From: Protopterus annectens
Lineage: Eukaryota; Chordata; Ceratodontiformes; Protopteridae
DNA length: 64,000 nucleotides
Reading direction: 5' to 3'
Assembly (NCBI RefSeq): GCF_019279795.1
Contig: NC_056748.1
Location: 614,296,741-614,360,740 of the forward strand
In this document: positions 44,345 to 56,704 of the stretch, piece by piece
Position numbering within the stretch: position 1 is the stretch's first letter
Layout of the letters: the number at the start of each line of letters is the position of its first letter
Translations under genes and position numbers: made by a program
The notes under the pieces: model-generated
Database searches by the model: none
What the model saw: the letters and a program-made list of their open reading frames with translations, nothing else
What the model was told of the DNA's origin: nothing

Positions 44345-44935
44345 TTTGCTTTAGTGATATATTTTATTTATTTATTTAAATTTGTTGACCGGGAGTGTCC
44401 TCCTGGACATAGATCCATTTTCAGCGGAGGCCCGGGGAGAAAAGCTCCACAGTTAAAATAAACAGACAGTAGTTACATTGGATTACACAGCGATTAACAA
44501 TTTACATAGCAATTACTTACAACATATTTACAGATGAAGAACATAGTACAACAGTAGACAACTAGAATCTTTATCTGTGAAGTACATAACAGACATTAAC
44601 AAATGTTACAATGAGAAGTTCCTGCTGTATAATAAGTACTAGGCTTATGAGCATCTGAGCTTGCTATAATCAAGGTAGTTAGTGGAGTGGAAAGAACGGT
44701 AGTGGTTGGATGGGGTGGGTGATATTATATTAGAGTGGGTGATTTTAGGCAAAGGAACATTACATTCAAATATTGTAATACATGTAATATATTTAATGGC
44801 ATCCCACTTGTTAAAGTTGCATATAAAAATCTACCAAATCTGATTTCAAAAGGTGATATGTCTACATATCTTTTCACATAAATACATAACCTGAAAAATG
44901 ACAAGTACATAAATGACCATGACAGTCGCATTCTT
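44345..44935 (-). mobile_element. L2-like LINE 3' end, minus strand
   Basis: On the minus strand CCCGGGCCTCCGCTGAAAAT, GGACACTCCCGGTCAACAAA and TTTAAATAAATAAATAAA match the 3' end of the LINE at 38170-39748. Upstream, a minus frame (44725-44931) reads ISPFEIRFGRFLYATLTSG, consistent with the end of an RT ORF but not diagnostic. Confidence 0.7.
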
Positions 44936-45090
44936 AAAACTGCAGCAAGCAGAAAACTTCACGTTACCCTGGTAGCAGTTTACTAAAGTCTACACCAACC
45001 CAGATAAAAGCATGCAGTTATTTTGATTTAGTCCTTTAGGCATTCAAAGACAAATAGATACTGATGGTTATTGCCGATAATCCCTGCCTC

Positions 45091-45170
<80 letters not shown>
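45091..45170. repeat. (CA)n microsatellite
   Basis: About 39 uninterrupted CA units. Confidence 0.95.
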
Positions 45171-45172
<2 letters not shown>

Positions 45173-45649
45173 CATTTGTGTCCATGAGTTACCAATATAT
45201 GTATCCTTCCTCCTCATTTGATATAAAAATTCCTGCAATTATCAGGGAGAGGTTAAAATGCAACCAAGCATTAGAAAGGGCAAACTTTCATGAAAAAAAA
45301 AAGAAATGCTTAAAATGGAAAACACAGCACAGCAACATGGAAAGGGTTCTGCTGATCTTTTCTATAATTCTGCATAAATATCATATTGTGGTAGAAGAAG
45401 TAAAGGTGCAGAATGTAACAAATTACATTTAACAAGCTTCTCTGTATTGACAATGATTTATATACTGTTTGACCTAGAAGGTCTCGCATTCTGAAAATAG
45501 ACATGGACTTCATTTTGGTGCTGTGCATTGCAAAAGGCATTCTGGTGACCTGTATCAAATAGGACCACACAAAAGGAAGCTGATTATCAGCCCTTAACCC
45601 AAAGAGAAAGCCACAGATTCTAGAGTAAACATAAGTTATTCACGGGAAG

Positions 45650-46080
<431 letters not shown>

Positions 46081-46121
46081 TAACATTTTGTTTTGCCCAC
46101 AGCATAATTCCTTTGGAAACC

Positions 46122-46405
46122 CATACCTCTCAACCTGTTGGAGCAAGAAATCTGGACAAAGCCTAAAGAAATGGGGGAAGAAAGGCCCAAAAATAGTGAC
46201 AGATTTTAAACAATGCTCTTATCAACTTAGAAAGTTACCAGAACAACAGGATTTGTATTGTCATGCATTTAATGAAGGATATGAAGTCTGAAACTCAAAT
46301 GTATATCATTATTAGTAGCTTCAGCTGAATTGATTTGCCAGGAAACCACAAATTTTATGAGGAACACACCAAAAATCTGGGCATTCTGTGAAACTCTGGA
46401 CACCC
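46122..46405 (+). mobile_element. MITE family T, copy c
   Basis: It begins CATACCTCTCAACCTGTTGG and carries AAGAAATCTGGACAAA, GAAGTCTGAAACTCAAATG, ACCACAAATTTTATGAGGA and ATCTGGGCATTCTGTGAAAC. The right terminal repeat is eroded (CTGGACACCC). Confidence 0.8.
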
Positions 46406-47884
46406 AAACAACTCATTCATTCCTTCTGTAGTGGCAATAGCAAATCCCATTTATTCCTTATCCAAGGTAGGCACCCTGAAGCTTGGGATGGAACCATCCA
46501 TCCATTCTCTCAGCAAAGGACAGTTGGGTGTTAGAGAGTCTTACCATCTAAGCGTACTGGGCAGGGCAGTAGCTTACTAGCATAATAATATTTCTTATCG
46601 AATTAAGGAATGATTTGGTTTGCTATTTTAGTTATTCTTATTTTTGGACCAGAAATGCCTTATGCCATCTTGTTTACCTTATTAGAGTTCATCGTTAGTC
46701 ATATTTTGCATCTATATCTTTATTAGGTAAATGTTTTTGACAGTTCACAGCAGCATACTGTCCAGATGAATCCACCCAATCCATCCAAGGAGCGCAGGAA
46801 GCACCCCATCACACAACTGTAGCAGTAAAATGTAGTGCTTTATTATGTCGCTTACAGCTTGGAAGCACAGTGCACAATCCCTGCCAGTACTTCATATCTT
46901 TTAATGTCATTACAAATAAAATGAAATATTACAAATAAAATGAAATATTACAAAGCCACAACAAGCAAGAAGGAACATTTTTTGGTGGTTTTATTCAAAA
47001 AAAAGATATACAGTAAGGGTAATAGTTACCCACTCTATAAAAACACACACCTCTTCAAAGTACATTTGTGCTTGCTGCTAGTGGCTTACAGCCATTATGT
47101 TAAGTTGCACTAAAAGGCTACAGTTAAGGATTCACAAAGTAGACAGAAGTTACCACTCGAAGTGCAAATCATTTTTAAAATGCAGGATATGCAGTACCAC
47201 CAGAACCTTAGAAAGAAATGCAGTGTGTATGTGACTGAATGAGAGGTTTTCCTTTTTCTCCATTTCTTCTTTTTTCCATGCTTTATGCCGAATCTCATAT
47301 TTCAAATGGGACATAGCTTCTGCCATTAACTAAAAATGTATACTGTAATGTAATTCACCCAGACCCGTGTATATGTATATCTATCTATATGTATATACAA
47401 ATACACTACTACTGTAGCATGTGTCCTGACTTCTTGGTATACATAGGCTGCACAATGCATGTTACTGGGATGTCCACGCTCCCACACAATTCATTTACTG
47501 AGTACTAGCTCTATCTGTAATTCTTACCTCTATAAAGTTTATTTTCCTATACAAAATCTCTAATACAGAAAATGAAAGCACACCACATCCCAGCAGCTCA
47601 CTAGCTGTTCTAAGATGCAGAAAAGAGTAAGACGTATGCTCCTCATCAGCATGCACTTGCAGTTCAGTCACTTTCAGTGAGTAATAGTTTCATATATCCA
47701 CACCACACCTTTATCTTAAATGCCATTTTTCAGCCTTTCCACAATTGCAATACATTGCACCAGTCAGGGTGAATTAAAATTTAAATGACAATTTCTCCAG
47801 GAAGATAGAATCTATATTTGGGATTCCTTCTCTCAAAGGAACATAATAAAGAGTATAATTACTTACTTTAGTTCTGCACCTTCA

Positions 47885-47980
47885 CTCTGTTCATCTTCTA
47901 ACTTCTTTTCTTTCTTCTTCTAACTTCTTTTCTTCTTTCTTCTTCTTTCTTCAGTTCTTCTTCTTGTTCTTCATTCAGGC
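47885..47980. repeat. CTT-rich pyrimidine tract
   Basis: Repeated TTCTTCTTTCTTC and CTAACTTCTTTTCTT units, within the hAT-like element. Confidence 0.8.
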
Positions 47981-48179
47981 TTCACTGCTTCAGCACAGGC
48001 TGCACAGCACAGCTGACAAAATAGTGCCCAAAAAAATTTAAATCCACAATGGCAATTATTAATTAAAAAAATAATCGTTCCTTCCCGGAATCCCGTGTGT
48101 CTGTCACACAGTCACGAATGAATCAATACATGGTCACAAGCTAACTGACTATCTGATTGATTCTTGCTCTTTTCCAAGC

Positions 48180-48470
48180 ACATAAAGCCCGGGAAGAGAG
48201 CGACAACCAATCAGCAGCATTTAGCCCAGCAAGCACGTCATGACGTGCCTGCGGACGTCGCAGTTCGAGCCCCTTCCAATTCTATGCAGTTTGGAACCGC
48301 ATAGACTTCTGGGCATCACAATGATGCCTTCATTACTCCTCCGGGCTGCAATGAAAACAAACAAAAAAAAAAGCTGTTTAAAACTGCCGCAGCCCGAGGC
48401 GGTTAAAGTGCGCAATGCGCATGCGCGTACTTCCGAGTCGCGGACTCGAAATTTGATTTTAAAGTACAAA
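48180..48470. promoter_or_regulatory. GC-rich subterminal zone of the hAT-like element
   Basis: It contains a perfect 16-bp palindrome GCACGTCATGACGTGC (about 48233-48248), which holds two CRE-like TGACGT half-sites, and CpG-rich words such as GCGCATGCGCGTAC, in otherwise AT-rich DNA. Its position near the right end suggests a promoter or transposase-binding zone. This is inference. Confidence 0.35.
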
Positions 48471-48604
48471 AAAAAGGTATTTTTTTTTTTACATTATTTA
48501 TAAAACATAAACAATTACTACTATTTAGCTGAGGGGGCTGCAGTCCGGCAGTCTGATGCCACAAGCCGCCCTGCATCTATTTGATGTTCATATCCCTTTT
48601 CTTT

Positions 48605-48890
48605 ATAAACATAGGTATCGGGGAATATACTTATTAATCTCAGAGACTTCCCATACTCTGGAACAAACTACCTATCTATATCAAACAAAGCTCCTCACCA
48701 GCACTCTTCAAGAAAAATCTTGATGATTGGATGGGAAATAGGAAATTCACCCCAGGGATCACCTCTGTGGCTTAGCTAGACAGGGGCACAGGAAAATAAT
48801 TTTCTTAGGTGGCGAAAGCCAGGGTACCTTTTTGTCTAGGCTTGTACAGGCCCTAGGGCTGATAGCCTAGTACCTACATATGAACCTATA
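48605..48890 (+). mobile_element. CR1 LINE copy 8, 3' end only
   Basis: Frame words NKLPIYIKQSSSPALFKK and LDDWMGNRKFTPGITS match the last 60 residues of CR1 ORF2 (DEWMGHCQFTPGITS in the best copy). It ends GTCTAGGCTTG, GATAGCCTAGTACC and TATGAACCTATAA at 48891. It is inserted in Penelope RT just before its end. The 5' boundary is uncertain by about 10 bp. Confidence 0.85.
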
Positions 48891-49387
48891 AACCATTATT
48901 TATGGCCAGAACCCTCCAATATTTCTTAATAATATTCTCAGTATCACTAGAGAAAACTGTATGGGTATGAATAAATGCTAAGTCATACTGGGCACATTTT
49001 CCCCCTTCATTTCTGTTTGTAGCTACTAACCCCTTACCCAAAATTGGGTTGTATTTCCCCCTTCTATCCTTTTAACTTCCTTAATTAATTGATTAATAAG
49101 AGCCCTAGGATAGCTTCTTTCATTAAATAATTGTTTCATTAAACTAATCTCTTCCAAAAAAGTCGAATCTTCACTACACATTCTCTAGGCCCTAATCAAC
49201 TGCCCCTTAATAATGCCCTTTTTCTGATTATATGGATGCTCACTATCATAGCGTAAGTAAGCATTAGAATGTGTAGGTTTCCGATAAATCTTAGAGTGAA
49301 ATTTATTCTTCTCAAGGCTCTTAAATATTGTCACATCCAAACAGTTTATTTCTTCTTTGGAAGTGTTCCAAGTAAATTTCAAAAAAG

Positions 49388-50105
49388 GGGTTTGTTAAAT
49401 AAAAAACAAATGATAACAACACAGGAGGCTCAGATGCAAAAGTTTACTAGTGTACACCAGGAGGCAAAAAATCATACAAGTACAGAGTTTTGTCTGACAT
49501 GATACAGGAAGTACACAATTTTATATAGGTTTACATTCAAGCTGTGCCCACCTTACTGACGTGGTTAGTCACAGGGCACCTACATCACTATGGTCTACAA
49601 TATTTTATTTATAAGAAAAGCTGATGTTATACATTTTAAAAAGTTTTCCCATGGGAATAATACAGCCTTGCAAAGCACCTGGTCAGTTATAATGTCTTTC
49701 TGTAAATGTTACTCCTTCAAGGTTTCAGGCCTGCTCGAATACAATAGTTGGTTCAGTCTTGTAATACACTTCTTTGTTCTTTCTTGCAACATTACTTCAA
49801 AAGCTGTGTCTTATCTTGGTAACATTCACAAGGCCAATTGTCCCAGAGGAAGGAAGAAGATTTTTAATGCTTTATACATTTAATTTCCTGACCCAGCAGA
49901 TAATCATTAGTGAAAAACATAAGCTTGCTGAGCTGGCTACTGCCAGGGTCAGAGTTCAAATACACTGCAGCTCCAAAGCTTTAAGCAATTACATGTAAAA
50001 TCATTCTTATTGCCATATTGTTAATAGAATAAAATGCATTATATACTTTTTGCTTTTTAACTAACACTTTATATGTGTTCTAATACATATTTTTCTAACA
50101 GGGTT
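49388..50105 (-). mobile_element. Solo LTR of a retroviral-type element
   Basis: The LTR is 49393-50100 (708 bp), starting TGTTA and ending TAACA on either strand. It is flanked by GGGTT on both sides (49388-49392 and 50101-50105), the short target duplication made by retroviral integrases. Read on the minus strand it has a TATA-like CCTATATAAAATTG and, about 80 bp later, an AGTAAA polyadenylation-like signal before TGTTGTTATC, giving a U3-R-U5 order in that orientation. No internal viral genes remain; the provirus has recombined away. Removing the LTR and one GGGTT rejoins the Penelope frame. Confidence 0.85.
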
Positions 50106-50616
50106 GTACCACCAATGCATTCCAAAAACTGACCTAACTGTAAGTCTGTACCCTTCCAAAACAAACAAATATCATCTAAAAATCTAGTGTATAGTACAAT
50201 ATTTTCATTCCATGGTGTTTCAAATATATATTTTCTCTCCCAATAATGTAATACAAGGTTCGCAGACAAGGGGGCACATGCGGCCCCCATAGCAACCCCT
50301 TTCTCTTGTTTGCAGTATTCACCAGAAAAAAAACATAAAATTATTCTTTAATATTGTTTCCATAAACTCTAATATTAAGTTCCTTTGTTCATTGTTTAAG
50401 TAATTCATATCCATCAGAATATCCTGGAACTACTCTAACTCCTCGTCATGAGGAATGCTGGGGAATAAATCAATAACATCTATGGTTGCCATGCATAGAT
50501 CTACCCCATATTTGTCCAGGGTGATCTTAGTTAAAAAGTCCCAGGAATCCCTAGAAATATGCTGCAAAGATGTTACATATTGTTTCAAAGTTTGATCTAT
50601 ATATTTGGCCAATGGG

Positions 50617-50766
50617 TCGTAACCCTACATCCTCTACTTTTTAACATATCAACCAACTTTTTGTCACTCTCCAAGAAATCAGTGATAGTTATCTGTTTAT
50701 TATTCATTTTTCTACTCTCACATTCTACCAATTCCACAAACACTTTAAATCTCTCTGTACTTCTGG
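50617..50766. repeat. 150-bp direct duplication within Penelope, copy 1
   Basis: Identical by eye to 51065-51214. Here it lies between the RPIVAG and KYIDQTL blocks of RT, where it does not belong. Confidence 0.92.
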
Positions 50767-51064
50767 AGCCCGCACCGGCAACAATGGGTCTAAAAGGTGG
50801 GCTTTCTATATTTTTATGTGTTTTCGGAATTCCAAAGACCACTGGGATCTTAGGTCTAGTTACTGTTATATAATCCAAAAGTATTTTTTATCTATAGTGC
50901 CTTGTAGAAAATGATCATTAATATAATAATCTACTTTGGAATAAGCAATAAAAATCTAATTTCTGGAAACTACACTATATTTACTATCACCATTTAAAAT
51001 TTCCAACATACTTGTTTCATAGTTGATGGCATCCATCAATACCCCCCCCCCCCCTTGTCGGGTT

Positions 51065-51214
51065 TCGTAACCCTACATCCTCTACTTTTTAACATATCAA
51101 CCAACTTTTTGTCACTCTCCAAGAAATCAGTGATAGTTATCTGTTTATTATTCATTTTTCTACTCTCACATTCTACCAATTCCACAAACACTTTAAATCT
51201 CTCTGTACTTCTGG
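51065..51214. repeat. 150-bp direct duplication within Penelope, copy 2 (original place)
   Basis: Identical by eye to 50617-50766. This copy is in its natural place just upstream of the KPDKGGG box. It lies 10 bases from a run of about 13 C. Confidence 0.92.
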
Positions 51215-52111
51215 GTAGTAAGGGATAGGCCCTTCCTTCCCTGTATTCATTCAAGTCCCTGTTCAACTTTCTGATTTTTCTTTCCAATACTTTGTTACAG
51301 TGTTTATCTATTTCATTAAAAATATTAACATATTTGACCCTTTCCATATCAAACATTAAATCAGCAGTTAATTTCACATGTAAATTATTAACTTTGTTCA
51401 ACATTTTGTCCCGCTATTCACAATAATTCCTAACCATCAAGTTTAAAAGTTCTATACCAGAATTATTAAACAATTCAATTAATTCTTTGTGATAGTTACT
51501 GTTCACATCCACATTGTTGGGGTATTTAACAATTCTTAACCCCTTTGGAACTCTCTTTACATTTATAGATTGATTAAGATAGTCTATTTCCATTTGCAAC
51601 CCTTTTAGTTGCATTAACTTGTTTTTAAATAACACCAAAGTATCAGTGTAAGTCTCTGCACTGGGCTTTGTATTTCTAAAAAATTAAATTGCTTACCAGC
51701 CCAAGCCTCAAAGTCAAAATCACCACTAGTGTTACTGGATACATTAATTCCCCTTCCAAAGCGTTCATTCGTATTATTGCCAACCACAGAAGCTGTAGTA
51801 CCTCTCGTTGCTTGGCTGTTCAGCCCTGGTCCACCTTTACTAATCCTCATCGACGTCACATTTGCACCTTATAATTGGTGGATTCCTTCTGCCAGGAACT
51901 GTTGCTGGTTTCCAGGCAGATTAGTGTTCAGCATATTATACTGGTTAGGCTGATTTGTTGCAATCCGCTCAACCAGGTCCATCAACCTCTGGAACTCTGT
52001 CTGAGTGTCCAGTTTTTCACTACTGGTTAGATAATTCTCTGAAATAACCCCAAAAACTGATGCTGAAGGTTCCGATGACTCAGCCATGGTGCTGAATGAC
52101 CAAAACACATG

Positions 52112-52172
52112 CATAGATCTACCCCATATTTGTCCAGGTTGACCTTAGTTAAAAAGTCCCAGGAATCCAGGC
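52112..52172 (-). repeat. Short duplicate of mid-Penelope sequence at the 5' side
   Basis: About 60 bp match 50492-50552 in the same orientation with two differences (the DSWDFLTK..LDKYGVDLCM stretch). It looks like the 3' edge of a truncated upstream unit, as expected for Penelope tandem structures. Confidence 0.75.
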
Positions 52173-52174
52173 AA

Positions 52175-52617
52175 ACTGTTGTAAGCACGAAACACCACTC
52201 GCAAGTCACAAACCTTGAATGTTGTTTTTTAAAAAATATATTTGTATGGGTACATTTTATTTAATTGATTTTAGTATAGGTTTTAATACATATTTTGCAA
52301 TTTCATAACTACTGACAAGCAAAGAGAAAACGTAATTAACGAGTGTATAATTTAATGAATGACATCAGTTGAATTAATATTAATGAGATGAATTCACTGG
52401 GGGAAACCAGTTTGAATGACATAAAAGTGTTTACTATTTCATGATTCCTATGTTCTGATGAAGCGTGGGATATTCCTGGGTGAAAGCACTTAACTGTTAC
52501 TTTTTTTACCTAACTGTTACTGTGTTTTACTTGCATTTTCGTTTCTAAATTGTGGAATATATTAAAGGAAGGTTTGTGACTTGGGAGTGGTGTTTCATGC
52601 TTACAACATATTAGCTG
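52175..52617 (+). repeat. Inverted Penelope terminal region
   Basis: Most of this stretch is the reverse complement of about 41326-41700, with about 90% identity by eye. It also has its own inverted ends: TGTAAGCACGAAACACCACT near 52178 and AGTGGTGTTTCATGCTTACA near 52589. Penelope terminal repeats are known to occur in such inverted, partial arrangements. Confidence 0.85.
52455..52485 (+). ncRNA. Hammerhead-ribozyme-like core, inverted copy
   Basis: CTGATGA (52455-52461), a 20-nt AGCGTGGGATATTCCTGGGT, then GAAA (52482-52485). Compared with the 41-kb copy only two bases differ, both in the stem II segment; the invariant strands are unchanged. Confidence 0.5.
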
Positions 52618-52639
52618 GTTACCTTAATTAATAGCCTGT

Positions 52640-53282
52640 TAGGATTGTTAACTCATCTCTTAAGGCAGTCTGTAGAGTGTAGTAGCATTTTTAACATTTG
52701 GAAAATAAGTAATTTTGAACTAATAGCTAACAGAAAGATAGGATATAAAAATGAAGTAATGTACTTACTATAAATGCACTGCATCCAGACTGATTAAGAA
52801 AGTCATAATAGATCCTTTTTTGTTACTGCAGTATTTGCTCTTCATGCCTAACAAGTATCAGTAAACTGGAAAGAGTACAGCGGAAAACAAAACCAAAGGC
52901 ATCCACGGATGTGAAAATTTAAGTTATTATGAAAGACTAAAATATAACTTGTACAGCATCTCTTACAGATATCTAAAAGGAGATCTTATTCAAGTGCTGT
53001 ATATGGGGTATTTAGAGGGAACTACCTCTGGGAATGTTTGGGGTTATCAAAACTACTAGAGAATCATCAGATAACCTATGAAGAAGATTCTATAGGAATG
53101 AGAAGTGTACTAACTGGTTCTCTGAGAGAGCAGCTGATGCATGGAACAGACTATCAAATTACATTAAAACAAGTATTAGTTTAGATATTTTTAAGAACAG
53201 CCTGGACACTTATTATGAGAACAAATGTTCTAGTATATTGGCAAGCTAGAATGCCTTTTAATGCCTGCTCTTGAAGTATTTC

Positions 53283-53312
<30 letters not shown>
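52640..53312 (+). mobile_element. CR1/L2-group LINE 3' fragment with (TATG)n tail
   Basis: Frame words KLERVQRKTKPKAS, LSYYERLKYNLYSISYRYL and KGDLIQVLYMGY match the RT C-terminal region of CR1/L2-group LINEs (LERVQRRATK, YEERLKxLxLxSLxYRRxRGDLI). Stops interrupt it. It ends in a TATG microsatellite (53282-53312). The start is approximate. Confidence 0.75.
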
Positions 53313-53313
<1 letters not shown>

Positions 53314-53626
53314 CCAAATTGCAATTGACTGACACAGGTTTGCACTTCCCACAACAAGATGAGAGCTATGCCTTGGGGTGCCCATCATCCAGGCAGCCAT
53401 CAGAGGATCTCCATAAGTTCTAACCATGTCACCACTTTTATATGCCCTGATTGAGCTCAAGAGATAGACAGAGAAGGGACATGACAAGAAGTGTTACTGA
53501 CTTCTGTGAGTAACACAGCTCCTCATAAAACACTATGCCTTGATAAGTAGACAGCACCCATCATGCCTGCAGTCCCACTGTGGATCATCGATGACATGAC
53601 TGCCACAGAGAAACATGTCCCCTACC

Positions 53627-53925
53627 CATACCTCTCAACCTGTTAGAGCAAGAAATCTGGACAAGTCCATAAATAATTTGAGACAAAGGGGACGAAATAG
53701 GGGCACTTTTTAAATATCACTCTTATAGAAAGTTGATTTGCATTAGCATGACTTTTCTGAAGGGTATGAAGTCTGAAACTCAAGTGTTTGTCACTATTTT
53801 CTGACTTTAACCCTCAACAATTTGCCAGTGATTTGAAAGAAAACAATAATTTTATGAGAAACTTGCCAAAAATATAAAGCAGAAATCTGGGCATTCTGTG
53901 AAAATCTGCACAGCTGAGCGGTATG
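53627..53925 (+). mobile_element. MITE family T, copy d (best preserved)
   Basis: 299 bp. The left terminal repeat CATACCTCTCAACCTG and the right CAGCTGAGCGGTATG are inverted copies with two differences. It carries all the family words (AAGAAATCTGGACAA, GAAGTCTGAAACTCAAG, ATCTGGGCATTCTGTGAAA). It has no coding capacity. A target duplication is not clear. Confidence 0.85.
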
Positions 53926-54591
53926 CCACCGCCTTTGAATGAGATGAGCAGGCAATGTCTCTTCATTCCTGCCTCAGGCCATGTTCTACTGTGCTCAGGT
54001 CACTAATCAAGCCCAAGTCATCTGGCTCATAATTATGGCTCTGTCCCATGGAGCCAGAAGGTGCATGCACTACTATTGGTTCTTAGGAAAGAAGACAGAC
54101 AGTTTAGTGAGGGTCAAGTGTGCATTTTCCAGTTTTGCACACTGGTCCAAAAATGTATTCTGCCATTACTAGTCATTGCAGATGGGGATTATCATTTTCT
54201 CTGAAGTACATTGACCTCAGAGATGATCATAGGTGCTGCAGAGGACATATTTCTTTTCACTGGGATGTGTAAGCAGAATATAAATGTCAAATGCTACAAA
54301 AAACTAGTTTTTTAACATTGTTTAAAAATTTGAATGGGATAAAATGCAGCAGTTTTCATTTAGCTGTGTTAGATCTTCTTAAGTACTTATGGCAGCATAG
54401 ATTCCCAGAAGAAAAAAATATACACCATCTGGATGTATTGTTCTGATTTAGTAACTTAAGCAAGTGAAAGAGAAAGAGAATATTAGTGGTGTTGCAGACC
54501 TTTAGAAAAGGTTTGCCTGGATTGAAATTTGCATTGGCTGAAATAGATTGGTACATAGCTGGAAGAACAATAAAGTGGTGGCTTGTAAGGG

Positions 54592-54722
54592 AAGGTTGGG
54601 GTAATGGTTCAGGTATTTACCTTACAGACACAAAGTGCAGGGTTTGATTCTCAGATGGTATAATTGGCTAGGCTTAAAATGGCCCACAAGAGTAGTTAGC
54701 CTAGTATTACTCTATGAACCTA
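54592..54722 (+). mobile_element. tRNA-derived SINE with CR1-type 3' tail
   Basis: The head has GGGGTAATGGTTCAGG (A box, 54599-54613) and GGGTTTGATTCTC (B box, 54640-54652), about 40 bp apart as in a tRNA. The remaining 58 bp (54665-54722) are a CR1 3' end: TTGGCTAGGCTTAAAATGG, then TAGCCTAGTATTAC and TATGAACCTAA. The shared tail indicates mobilisation by the local CR1 family. Confidence 0.85.
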
Positions 54723-54789
54723 AGTAGACTCATTTTCCACCTGTGTCCCTGCTGGACAGGAGAAACTGGTGCTGACTTTGTGAGAACAT

Positions 54790-54857
54790 GGGCCAAATTC
54801 TTGGCTAGGCTTATAAGGGCCTCCAGGCCAATAGCCTAGTATCATCCTATGAACGTA
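54790..54857 (+). mobile_element. CR1-type 3' tail fragment
   Basis: TTCTTGGCTAGGCTTATAAG, CCAATAGCCTAGTATC and CCTATGAACGTAA match the CR1/SINE tail. The sequence before it (54725-54790) shows no clear tRNA-like head, so it may be a 5'-truncated CR1 or a decayed SINE. Confidence 0.75.
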
Positions 54858-56700
54858 AAAGGAGACTTGACAAGGTAAGGGTAAGTAGCATACATGATAG
54901 AATGGAAAAACATGGATTGTTGAAGTCCTAAAACTTGATTTTGGTCCTATACATTCCAACCTTTTATGCAAAGACATGAGTATTGAAATGAATGTTTGGT
55001 ATAGTAAATTTACTGATGTTAACTTGGGCAGTAAGATATGCAATACAGCTGATATGGATATAGTGCATGATATGTTGTAACACATATTTTTTTTTCCATT
55101 AAAAACAAACTGGCCATCACTGCAGGGAAATGTTTGCAGTTATAAAGGAACCTCAAGAATATTCAGAGTCTAGATGTGTGGTTGAGTCATAAGAGGCAAA
55201 CAGATGAATGAGAACTTGTGGTAGTGGTGGTTTGTAAGAAATCCTTAAGTGGTTATATGGAGAATATTAGTAGCAGTGCAGCTTGACTGCTGTGTTGCAT
55301 ATTGGGACCACTAATGCCAAGGAAATGGGAGGTTCATGTAAGTCTTCTAAACCCAAACTCACTTATCAGACAGACCTGTATTTGGTATAAGGCACTGTAC
55401 AAGGAAAGAAAAGAGACCAGAAAGGAGGTATACTAAATGGATTAAGGGAATTTTCATGTAGACACAGGCTAAAAATAGTGCAGTATTGTATATTCAGTTA
55501 TAGGCGATGGAGGGAAACTAAACTTGATACATAAAGTCCTTAAGTAGGATTACCATTTCAAGTGCAAGGGTCTAGAGCTAGATTGAGGACTAAACAACAT
55601 AATGTAAGGTACTAATGTCCTCAAAGGGGCTTTTCTTCAAGCATTAAACTGCATCGTTGTGACATTGTGAGAAGGTGAGAGAACAATGTAACTTCTTATC
55701 TGATCCTGTAAATTAGAAAGAGAGACAGAAAGAGAGGAAGTAAGGAAGGAGACCAGAAAAGTCAAGCTGTCTTTCAACATGTATATGGTGGCACATATTG
55801 TCGTGAACTGTAGGCATTGAAGAGAAGTGTATATAAGCTTTTTCATAGCCATTGTACTGTGTTCCTTTATACCATATTGCACTGCACTGTACAGCATTGA
55901 ATTATAGTGATGTAATAGGAAGTCTGTCTAGGATGCAAACATGGCAAAATGAAGGCTGCCTGTCTTAAGCACATGTGCAGACATGCATGCATACTTTTTT
56001 ATCATTTATGTAAATATTTTCTGTTTCTCTCTGCAACTCTCGGCATCTAGCTACACCTTTTTGCTATCTATCTGCTTGCCTTTTCCTGTAAAAAAGCTAA
56101 ATGCTACTTCGCAAGCACACATAAACACTTTCTCCTCCTAATACTTTTTAATATGTTCCTGAAGTTGTTAGCTACTTTCTGACTTTCTATTGTCTTTCTG
56201 TCTGGTATCACAATGTCCTAACCCTCTTCAAATGCACAGTTTTTATAATTATTTTTTTCATCCCTCTGCTGCTTGTCTGTCTCCTGTCTGCTCCCAAAAT
56301 GAATATCACATCAACATATATATTTTTATTTTACACGTGCAGCCCTATTTTGCTTGCATTCCTTCAGTCTAGTAGTCATTCCTTTCCCACAGAAAACTAA
56401 GTCTGTCTGCACAGTCTTTCGAATCTTTGCTGCTTCTGTTTGGTGTATCTGTGTGTGTGCCTGCTTGTGCTCACAGGAGGCTAGGTACCACACACACTGT
56501 CATCTGTGCATGATTTTCTGTTGCTTTCCTTCTTCTATTCTGTATGTATAGTCACTTAAAGAGCTATAAAAACCTTCATAGAGTATGCAGTATTCTACTT
56601 TTTTGGGTACACTCTAAAGAACAAAAAATTGCTTCATTGATGTGAGGGGGCAGGTGACAATCCAACAAATAGGTTCTGCCTTGAACTGAAGCTTTCAAGT
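54858..56700. other. Intronic sequence without recognised features
   Basis: Unique-looking AT-rich sequence. Short frames only; no splice-bounded exon supported. Confidence 0.5.
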
Positions 56701-56704
56701 ACAG

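Larger units (their letters stand above)
48892..52114 (-). pseudogene. Penelope reverse transcriptase ORF, broken
   Basis: Reading right to left: an N-terminal region with NVKRVPKGLRIVKYPNN (51550), the hallmark KPDKGGG box (about 51050), PKIPVVFGIPKTHK and RPIVAG (50860-50780), KYIDQTLKQYV (50600), ATIDVIDLFPSIPH (first catalytic Asp, about 50480), GAACAPLSANLVL and YTRFLDDICLFWKG (catalytic Asp pair, about 50180), then after the solo LTR NCLDVTIFKS, YRKPTHSNAYL and QKKGIIKGQL (49330-49190), and KYWRVLAINN at 48910. Breaks are two stops near 51405 and 50430, a frame change near 49195, a 150-bp internal duplication and a C homopolymer at 51043-51055. Confidence 0.85.

Noticed and set aside
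48240..48503. CpG-rich stretch as a host gene promoter or CpG island
   Set aside because: It lies inside the borders of the hAT-like element, so it is more likely transposon sequence.
49590..49998. Open frames within the solo LTR
   Set aside because: LTRs do not normally code; the frames are short and without motifs.
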